Assembly (NCBI GenBank): GCA_031401035.1
Contig: JANNRA010000192.1
Coordinates: forward strand, 1-13,976
Reading direction: 5' to 3'
Source: JANNRA01 sp031401035
GTDB taxonomy: Bacteria > Desulfobacterota > Binatia > HRBIN30 > CADEER01
DNA: 13,976 bases
The translations under genes and the position numbers were made by a program. The notes under the pieces were generated by a model that worked only from the letters and a program-made list of their open reading frames with translations, did no database searches and was not told the DNA's origin. Each line of letters starts with the position of its first letter. The first letter of the stretch is position 1. Positions 9,007 to 13,976 of this stretch are shown here, in pieces.

Positions 9007-9035
9007 ATCCTAGCGCCCCGGCGGCCGCCGGACAA
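9007..9035 (-). promoter_or_regulatory. Candidate sigma70-type promoter for the BI-1/UspA operon
   Basis: On the minus strand TTGTCC (9035-9030) and TAGGAT (9012-9007) are separated by 17 bp. Each matches four of six consensus bases. Transcription would start near position 9000, giving a leader of about 20 nt that contains the AGGAGG. The -35 borders one of the few AT-rich patches of the window (CAATTGATATTGG). Prediction by eye only. Confidence 0.4.
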
Positions 9036-9121
9036 TTGATATTGGCTCGGCCTGGGCCGCTGTGGTAGGTGCGCCGCGTGGAAATGCGTCCCGCGGGCGG
9101 GCGTACGACGGAGGAGGCACG

Positions 9122-9436
9122 ATGCCAGGGATCGCATGGGGGCGCGGCGGACGGCTGCGGGCAGTACGACTCGGGTTGGTGGGGCTGGGCGTGGCGCTCG
9201 CCGTGTCGCTCGGCGCCTGCGGCGACGATGACGAGGAGAGTTGCGGCTACGTGTTCAACGACGTCACCACGGCGGCCGACTGCGACGACCTGGCGGGTGA
9301 ATTCGACTGCGACAGCGATATCTTCAACGACGGCAACGACACCTGTGAGCTCGGCGGCTGCCTGATCTGCGGCGATTTCGACACCGACTTCGACGGCGAT
9401 CTCGACACCGACGGCGATATCGACGTGGACGACTGA
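9122..9436 (+). CDS. Small cysteine-rich lipoprotein with Asp-rich tail, first of a tandem pair
   Basis: Not recognised as a known family. The 104-residue product starts at the ATG preceded by GGAGGAGG with a four-nt spacer; longer upstream starts lack such a site. A charged N-terminus and hydrophobic core (about 14-29) end in the lipobox SLGAC, so Cys33 should be lipidated. Six more cysteines follow at 41, 54, 63, 75, 80 and 83, the last two forming CLIC. The final 20 residues are largely alternating Asp-X units (DGDLDTDGDIDVDD at the end). The even set of six mature cysteines could form three disulfides, or the CxxC could bind metal. The acidic tail might bind Ca2+ or other cations. The next gene, 17 nt downstream, encodes a paralogue with identical cysteine spacing. 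Position in the envelope is inferred. Confidence 0.8.
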   Translation: MPGIAWGRGGRLRAVRLGLVGLGVALAVSLGACGDDDEESCGYVFNDVTTAADCDDLAGEFDCDSDIFNDGNDTCELGGCLICGDFDTDFDGDLDTDGDIDVDD

Positions 9437-9453
9437 GTCCGCAGAAGGGATCC

Positions 9454-9759
9454 ATGATGCGACCCACCCCGTTCACCCGATTCGGCCGCTGGCTGCTGGC
9501 GCCGCTGGCGTTCGCGGCCCTTGCCCTCACCGCCGGCGCCTGCGGCAGCGACGACGCGGACGGCTGCGCCTACATCTTCACCAGCGTGCCCGACCTCGCC
9601 AGCTGCGAGCTGCTGCAGGACGAGTTCCTGTGCGCGAACCTCAATTACATCGCCGCCGACGAGCAGTGTAATCTCAACACCTGCGACAGTTGCGTCGACG
9701 CCGACGACGACTGGGACGGCGACCTCGACTTCGACGGCGACATCGACGTCGACGAGTGA
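9454..9759 (+). CDS. Small cysteine-rich lipoprotein with Asp-rich tail, second of a tandem pair
   Basis: A 101-residue paralogue of the preceding gene, family unknown. A signal sequence with hydrophobic core (about 13-26) ends in TAGAC, an acceptable lipobox (Cys30). The other cysteines, at 38, 51, 60, 72, 77 and 80, reproduce exactly the spacing of the first protein (C-x7-C-x12-C-x8-C-x11-C-x4-C-x2-C), although most residues between them differ. The CxxC here is CDSC. The tail DGDLDFDGDIDVDE is nearly the same as in the partner, so the cysteines and the acidic tail are what selection has kept. AAGGG lies four nt before the ATG at 9454; a second ATG at 9457 is possible. The two genes probably share a transcript. 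Confidence 0.8.
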   Translation: MMRPTPFTRFGRWLLAPLAFAALALTAGACGSDDADGCAYIFTSVPDLASCELLQDEFLCANLNYIAADEQCNLNTCDSCVDADDDWDGDLDFDGDIDVDE

Positions 9760-9781
9760 CGCGGCGGCCGCCGCCGCCGTG

Positions 9782-9814
9782 GATGGAGGGCGCGGCGACC
9801 GCCGCGCCTCCATC
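9782..9814. terminator. Hairpin between convergent genes, possible bidirectional terminator
   Basis: GATGGAGGGCGCGGC (9782-9796) pairs with GCCGCGCCTCCATC (9801-9814) as a 14-bp stem with one bulged G and a four-nt loop. It lies 22 nt after the second lipoprotein gene and reaches the stop codon of the opposing synthetase gene. There is no T-tract. Its outer bases TGGAGGGCGC match the ends of the palindromic repeats elsewhere in the window, so it may be a remnant or short relative of that family. Confidence 0.5.
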
Positions 9815-11411
9815 AGCTCCCCTGCGTCGCGATCAGCGCTTCGGCGGCGCGGCGCAGGGCCGGTTTCTCGACCTTGCCGGTGCCGGTGCGCGGCACCGAG
9901 GCGGCGTCGACGACGAAGACGTGGCGCGGAACCTTATAGCTGGCCAGCGCCTCGCGACAGAATTCGCGCAGCGCGGCGGCGTCCTCGACTTGGCCGGCGC
10001 GTAGCACCACCAGCGCCGCGATGAGTTCGCCGCGCGCCGCGTCGGGTACGCCGACGACGTGCGCGGCCTGCACCGCCGGGTGGCGCGCCAGCGCCTCTTC
10101 GATCTCGGTTGCGGCGACGTTGACGCCGGAGGTCTTGATGACGTCCTTGATGCGGCCAGCGAAGTGCAGCGTGCCGTCGGCGTCGAGAAAGCCGCGATCG
10201 CCGGTGCGGAAGAAGCCCTCGGCGTCGAAGGTCGCCTGGCGCGCGACGCGGTAGTAGCCCTCCATCAGCGTCGACCCGCGCACCAGGATCTCGCCGGTGT
10301 CGCCGGTCGGCAGGGTCTGGCGCGTCTCGGCGTCGACGATGCGCACCTCCATGCCCGGCAGCACGCGTCCGAAGGTGCCGGTGCGGATCGCCTCCGCGTC
10401 GTCGTGGCGCGCCGCGGTGACGCAGGTCGCCGTCTCGGACATGCCGTAGACGCCGATGGTGCGGTGCTCCGGCCCCATCAGACGCAGCGCCTGGGCGTGG
10501 TAGGTTCCTTTCGAGAGGCGCAGGCGGCGGCGCGCGAAGTCTGGGTGCTCGAGCAGCGGCGCCGCCTGGTGCCAACCGGCCATGATCGTGCAGCCCTCGC
10601 TTTCGAGCAGGACCAGCGCCGCGCCGGGTTCGACCACCTCCTGCAGCACGATGCGGCCGCCGCCAGCGAGCGTGGCGAGGGCGCCGAGGACGAAGCCGCC
10701 GCTCCAGAAGAGCGGCATGTGGCCCCACCAGGCGTCGTCCGGCGTCACCCCCAGGCAGGGCGCCAGGCGCCGCGCCGAGGCGGTGAGGGCGGCGTGTGCG
10801 TGCATCACCGCCTTGGCCTGCGCGGTGGTGCCGGAGGTGAAGAAGATCGTCGCCAGGTCGGTCGGCGACACCGCCGCCTCGAGGGCGTCGAGCAGCGCGT
10901 CGTCGATCGTCGCCGGCAGCTCGTCCCAGCGCGGCAGCCCGGCGCCACCGCCGTCGAGCAGGACGACGCGGCGCAGGGTCGGCACCTGCGGCGCGTAGAG
11001 CGGCTGCCCTGACTGCGCGTGCAGGGCCGGGGCGATGTCGAGCAGGCGGGCGAGATAGTCGTGCTTCAGGAAGCCCGGCACGGTGAGCAGCACGGCGACG
11101 TCGCCGTGCCTCAGCGCGTAGGCGATCTCATCGCGCTTCCACAGCGTCGACAACGGTGTCAGCACGGCGCCGATACGCAGCGCTCCGAAGGCGAGCGGCA
11201 GCCAATCGAGCCGGTTCGGGCACAGCAGGCCGACGCGCGTGCCCTTGCCGACGCCGAGTCCGATCAGTCGCTTCGCCGCCAGGCGGCTGGCGGCGCGCAG
11301 CGCGGCGCCGGTGAGGCGCCCGGTGACGCGCTCGGCCGGCGCGTGCGCCACCAGCTCGCGCTCGGGCGCGGCGGCGACAACGGCATCGAGGAAGGCGCCG
11401 AGGGTCTCCAT
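9813..11411 (-). CDS. AMP-forming acyl-CoA synthetase / ligase (ANL superfamily), third gene of the acyl-CoA operon
   Basis: Predicted to activate a carboxylic acid to an acyl-adenylate and then to a CoA thioester in the cytoplasm. The 532-residue length is normal. The AMP-binding P-loop at 191-202 begins FTSGTT but continues AQAKAV instead of the usual GxPKGV; the Lys (200) is kept. YGMSET (322-327), RTGD (402-405), the hinge GRIKDVIKTSG (419-429) and the C-terminal catalytic Lys513 in TGTGKVEK complete the family motifs. The TPLSTLWKRDEI region resembles medium-chain, cyclohexanecarboxylate- and long-chain-type ligases; the substrate cannot be assigned. The ATG overlaps the TGA of the crotonase gene (TGATG), which indicates translational coupling and argues against any longer N-terminus. 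Confidence 0.92.
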   Translation of the reverse strand: METLGAFLDAVVAAAPERELVAHAPAERVTGRLTGAALRAASRLAAKRLIGLGVGKGTRVGLLCPNRLDWLPLAFGALRIGAVLTPLSTLWKRDEIAYALRHGDVAVLLTVPGFLKHDYLARLLDIAPALHAQSGQPLYAPQVPTLRRVVLLDGGGAGLPRWDELPATIDDALLDALEAAVSPTDLATIFFTSGTTAQAKAVMHAHAALTASARRLAPCLGVTPDDAWWGHMPLFWSGGFVLGALATLAGGGRIVLQEVVEPGAALVLLESEGCTIMAGWHQAAPLLEHPDFARRRLRLSKGTYHAQALRLMGPEHRTIGVYGMSETATCVTAARHDDAEAIRTGTFGRVLPGMEVRIVDAETRQTLPTGDTGEILVRGSTLMEGYYRVARQATFDAEGFFRTGDRGFLDADGTLHFAGRIKDVIKTSGVNVAATEIEEALARHPAVQAAHVVGVPDAARGELIAALVVLRAGQVEDAAALREFCREALASYKVPRHVFVVDAASVPRTGTGKVEKPALRRAAEALIATQGS

Positions 11412-12205
11412 CACGAGCCGGTGAAAACCGGCGGCCGCTTCTCGACGAAGGCGCGCACCGCTTCCTGGTGGTCGGCGGTCTCGCCGAGGATGCCCTGCGC
11501 CAGCCCCTCGGCCTGCGTCGCGCTGCTCCAGTCGCTCGCCGCGCCACGCTCGAGGAGTCCGCGCGTCTGACGCACGGCGTGCGGCGCCCAGCCGGCGATG
11601 GAAGCGGCGACGGCGTGCGCGTGCGCCGCCAGCTCGGTGGCGGGGACGACCTCGCTCACCAGGCCGAGGCGCAGGGCCTCGGCGGCATCGACCGGCGCCG
11701 CGGTGAGGCACAGGCGCTGCGCGGCGGCGAGGCCGACGCGGCGCGGCAGCAACCAGGTACAGCCGGAATCGGGAATGAAGCCGACGCGGGCGAAGCTGAA
11801 GGCGAAGCGCGCCGTATCGGCGGCGACGGCGAAGTCGCAGGCGAGCACGAACGAGCAGGCCATGCCGGCGACGACGCCGTTGACCGCCGCCAGCATAGGC
11901 TTCTCGCGCCGCAGCAGGCGCTCGACCACCGCGGCGCCGTGCAGGGCACGCTGGCGGCCGACCAGCGCGCTGCGGCCGAGGCGGCCGGGTTCGCTCATGC
12001 GCTTGATGTCGGCGCCGGCGGAGAAGGCGCGGCCGGCGCCGGTGAGGACGATGACCCGCACCGCCGCGTCGTCCTCGGCGCGCCCCACCAACTCGGGCAG
12101 CAGGTCGTTCATCTCCGGCAGCAGCGCGTTCATCTGCTCGGGGCGGTTGAAGGTGAGCGTCGCGACGCCGTCGGCGACCGCGTAGAGAATCTGGGCCTCG
12201 GCCAT
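11411..12205 (-). CDS. Crotonase-fold enoyl-CoA hydratase/isomerase, PaaG-like
   Basis: This 264-residue cytoplasmic enzyme has the full crotonase fold. The oxyanion-hole segments are GAGRAFSAGADIKRM (56-70) and NGVVAGMACSF (109-119). Aligned by eye to rat mitochondrial enoyl-CoA hydratase, the two catalytic glutamates are missing: Glu144 corresponds to Ser118 and Glu164 to Phe138. In contrast, IPDSG-TWLLPR (144-155) keeps Asp146 of the PDSG motif typical of PaaG-type ring-opening epoxide/enoyl-CoA isomerases. An isomerase role is therefore more likely than hydration; the substrate is unknown. The usual second Gly of PDSGG is Cys149. GAGGAG lies four nt before the ATG at 12205. The gene starts 14 nt after the upstream synthetase ends and overlaps the next one by 1 nt, so the three genes form an operon. 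Confidence 0.9.
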   Translation of the reverse strand: MAEAQILYAVADGVATLTFNRPEQMNALLPEMNDLLPELVGRAEDDAAVRVIVLTGAGRAFSAGADIKRMSEPGRLGRSALVGRQRALHGAAVVERLLRREKPMLAAVNGVVAGMACSFVLACDFAVAADTARFAFSFARVGFIPDSGCTWLLPRRVGLAAAQRLCLTAAPVDAAEALRLGLVSEVVPATELAAHAHAVAASIAGWAPHAVRQTRGLLERGAASDWSSATQAEGLAQGILGETADHQEAVRAFVEKRPPVFTGS

Positions 12206-12219
12206 GCGACTCCTCGCCG

Positions 12220-13827
12220 TCAGGCGATCTCCGGACTGGGGCTGAAGCGCTCGCGCAGGACGCCGGTCATGACCTTGTTGGTGGCGTTGCGCGGCAGCGC
12301 GTCGACGAACTCCACCCGGCGCGGCTTCTTGAAGCCGGCCAGGCGCGCGGCGGCGAAGGCGACCACCGCCGCCACGTCGGGCTGCGCGCCGGCGCGCAGG
12401 ACGACGACGGCGGTGACCTGCTCGCCCCACTTCGGGTGCGGCGTGCCGATGACGGCCACGTCGTCGACATCCGGGTGCTGACGCAGCACCGCCTCGACCT
12501 CCACCGGCGAGACGTTCTCGCCGCCGGTGATGATCAGATCCTTGACGCGCCCGGTGATGACGACGTAGCCGTCGCCGTCCTGCCGGCCGCGATCGCCGGT
12601 GTGCAACCAACCGTCGCGCACGGCGGCGTCGCTGGCGGCGCGGTCGCGGTAGTAGCCGGCCATCACCGTCGGTCCGCCGACGACGATCTCGCCCTCCTCG
12701 TCGACCTCCGCCAGGTGGCCGTCGGGCCGGCGGATGGCGACGACGACGTGCGGATTCGGGCAGCCGACGGTGCCCGGCCGCTCGAAGACGCTGGCGCCGC
12801 GCGCCATGCAGACGCCGTCGGTGGACTCGGTCTGCCCGTAGGCCTCGATGATCTCGGCGCCCTCGAACAGGCCGGCGAGGGCCTGCTTGGTGGCCATCGG
12901 CGTCGGTGCGCCGCCGACGCTGACCTTGCGCACCGTGCGCCGCGCCGCCTCCGGAACAGCGCCGCCGGCGACGAGGTCGAAGGTCATGCCGCCGATCAGC
13001 GGCAGGTCGGTGATGGCGTGCCGCGCGGCGGCTGCGAACAGAGTCGCCAGGTCGAATTTCTCCAGCAGCACCGTCGTCGCGCCGGCGACGATACGGCACA
13101 GCAGGTGCGAGACGAAGACCGGCGTGTGCGTCAGCGGGCTGAGGCTGGCGCCGACGCTGGCCGATGTGTCGCCGCGCGCCGTGCCGCAGGCCAGCGCCGC
13201 CCACAGCAGGTTGCCGTGCGGCAACATGACCCCCTTCGGCGCGCCGGTGGTGCCGGAGGTGTAGGCGAGGACGGCGAGATCGCCCGGGCGTGGGGCGCGC
13301 GGCGTCGCCACCCGGCTCAGGCCGCGGCGTGCCTGGCGCGGCCGCAGCGGCAGGTCGGCCTCGACGGCGAACAGCGGCACGCCGGCGTCGGCGGCGGCGG
13401 CGCGGGCGACGTCGATACGCGGCGCGTCGCACAGCAGCGCTGTGGCGCGCGCGTGCGCCAGGATCTGCGCCGTCTCGCCGGCGGTGGCGCGCGTCGCGAT
13501 CGGCACCGTCGCCGCGCCGAGGCCCCAGACCGCGTAGCTGGCGACGACCAGCGCCGGCGTGTTGCCGGCCATCAGGCCGATGCGCTGGCCGGCGCCGACA
13601 CCGCGCGCGGCGAGCCAGGCGGCCAGCTCGTCGGCCGCGGTCGCCAGGGCGCCGAAGGGCCGCGCCTGGTCGCGGAAGACGAGGCCACCGGCGGCGCCGC
13701 GGCGCGCCGCCTGCAGACGCAGGTAGGCCGGCGTCGTCGGCAGCAGCATGGCGAGCGAGCCGTCGCCGCCGGCGGCGCGGCGCGGCCCGCGGCCGGCGAC
13801 GCGCAGCCTACGCAGGGTCGGTGCCAT
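12220..13827 (-). CDS. AMP-forming acyl-CoA synthetase (FadD/CaiC-like), first gene of the acyl-CoA operon
   Basis: Predicted to make an acyl-CoA from a free carboxylic acid, ATP and CoA. With the ATG at 13827 it has 535 residues. All ANL motifs are canonical: YTSGTTGAPKGV at 189-200 (Lys198), YGQTES at 330-335, HTGD at 409-412, the hinge GRVKDLIITGGENVSP at 426-441, and the catalytic Lys518 in NATNKVM. The first 26 residues are Arg/Ala-rich and poorly constrained; the conserved fold begins near MLLPTTPAY (27), so a start at 13749 cannot be excluded. GGAGG ten nt before the ATG supports 13827. Upstream in-frame codons run through the decayed palindromic repeat and are unlikely to be coding. 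It shares motifs but not close similarity with the third gene of the operon, so the two probably use different substrates. Confidence 0.92.
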   Translation of the reverse strand: MAPTLRRLRVAGRGPRRAAGGDGSLAMLLPTTPAYLRLQAARRGAAGGLVFRDQARPFGALATAADELAAWLAARGVGAGQRIGLMAGNTPALVVASYAVWGLGAATVPIATRATAGETAQILAHARATALLCDAPRIDVARAAAADAGVPLFAVEADLPLRPRQARRGLSRVATPRAPRPGDLAVLAYTSGTTGAPKGVMLPHGNLLWAALACGTARGDTSASVGASLSPLTHTPVFVSHLLCRIVAGATTVLLEKFDLATLFAAAARHAITDLPLIGGMTFDLVAGGAVPEAARRTVRKVSVGGAPTPMATKQALAGLFEGAEIIEAYGQTESTDGVCMARGASVFERPGTVGCPNPHVVVAIRRPDGHLAEVDEEGEIVVGGPTVMAGYYRDRAASDAAVRDGWLHTGDRGRQDGDGYVVITGRVKDLIITGGENVSPVEVEAVLRQHPDVDDVAVIGTPHPKWGEQVTAVVVLRAGAQPDVAAVVAFAAARLAGFKKPRRVEFVDALPRNATNKVMTGVLRERFSPSPEIA

Positions 13828-13870
13828 CAGCGCAACGCCTCCGGCCGACACGTGCCGCCGCTCATCTGTC

Positions 13871-13953
13871 TGGAGGGCGCCGCTTCGTCGGCGGCAGGTT
13901 TCTGGGGGCAGCGTGGCCCGGTCCAACAGGCGCCGACGGTGCGGGGCCCTCCA
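13871..13953. repeat. Palindromic repeat, third (decayed) copy
   Basis: The arms 13871-13893 (starting TGGAGGGCGCCGC) and 13931-13953 (ending GGGGCCCTCCA) are inverted with 20 of 23 positions paired. The sequence AACAGGCGCCGACGG on the right matches the other copies, while the left arm is changed after CGTCGGCG. It lies 44 nt upstream of the first acyl-CoA synthetase start. It may therefore sit in the leader or promoter region rather than at a gene end, as copy 2 does. No promoter could be picked out between 13828 and 13976. Confidence 0.75.
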
Positions 13954-13976
13954 GGCCGGGTAATAAGGAGCGGGGG

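Noticed and set aside
11412..11711. Longer N-terminus for the downstream acyl-CoA synthetase
   Set aside because: The extra 100 residues are a shadow of the crotonase gene. The ATG at 11411 in TGATG gives the normal family N-terminus.
11411..13432. 673-residue frame that would extend the crotonase upstream as a fusion
   Set aside because: The added part is an Arg-rich shadow of the synthetase gene. The crotonase has its own GAGGAG site and ATG at 12205 and normal family length.
13828..13926. Longer N-terminus for the first acyl-CoA synthetase
   Set aside because: It would translate through the decayed palindromic repeat and is not similar to family N-termini. GGAGG before the ATG at 13827 supports the shorter form.

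Overview
The window is very GC-rich (roughly 70 % by eye) bacterial chromosome. It carries ten complete protein-coding genes, no RNA genes, no CRISPR array and no transposase. The third-position G/C bias, the many diderm-type lipoproteins, the FG-GAP/dockerin secreted protein and the acyl-CoA genes suggest a soil- or groundwater-type Gram-negative bacterium of the former deltaproteobacterial groups (Myxococcota- or Binatota-like). That assignment is inference; no phylogenetic marker gene is present.

Layout. 1-237: a near-perfect 237-bp palindrome ends on the start codon of the first gene. 235-2112 (+): a large polytopic membrane protein, possibly GT-C-like. 2113-2272: a convergent intergenic region with a second copy of the palindromic repeat. 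2273-7637 (-): a three-gene export cluster, transcribed in the order vanadium-haloperoxidase-type PAP2 lipoprotein, di-haem cytochrome c peroxidase lipoprotein, FG-GAP propeller protein with a C-terminal dockerin-like domain. The last two overlap by 17 nt, and the FG-GAP gene uses TTG as its start. 7837-8979 (-): a Bax-inhibitor-1 membrane protein followed with no gap (TAGATG) by a universal stress protein, behind a plausible sigma70-type promoter. 9122-9759 (+): two tandem small lipoproteins, apparently paralogues, with the same seven-cysteine spacing and Asp-rich tails. 9813-13827 (-): a tightly coupled acyl-CoA operon (acyl-CoA synthetase, PaaG-like crotonase, second acyl-CoA synthetase). 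13871-13953: a third, decayed copy of the palindromic repeat just upstream of that operon.

How the genes may work together. The haloperoxidase-type and di-haem peroxidase proteins are both predicted outside the cytoplasm, both belong to families that use hydrogen peroxide, and they are co-transcribed with a secreted calcium-binding propeller. This suggests an envelope peroxide-linked oxidation module. The acyl-CoA operon would activate one or two carboxylic acids as CoA thioesters and isomerise the unsaturated or epoxidised acyl-CoA.

The most unusual features are the long palindrome and its dispersed relatives, whose hairpin arms show compensating base changes between copies, and the pair of cysteine-rich lipoproteins with Asp-rich tails, which I cannot assign to any family.
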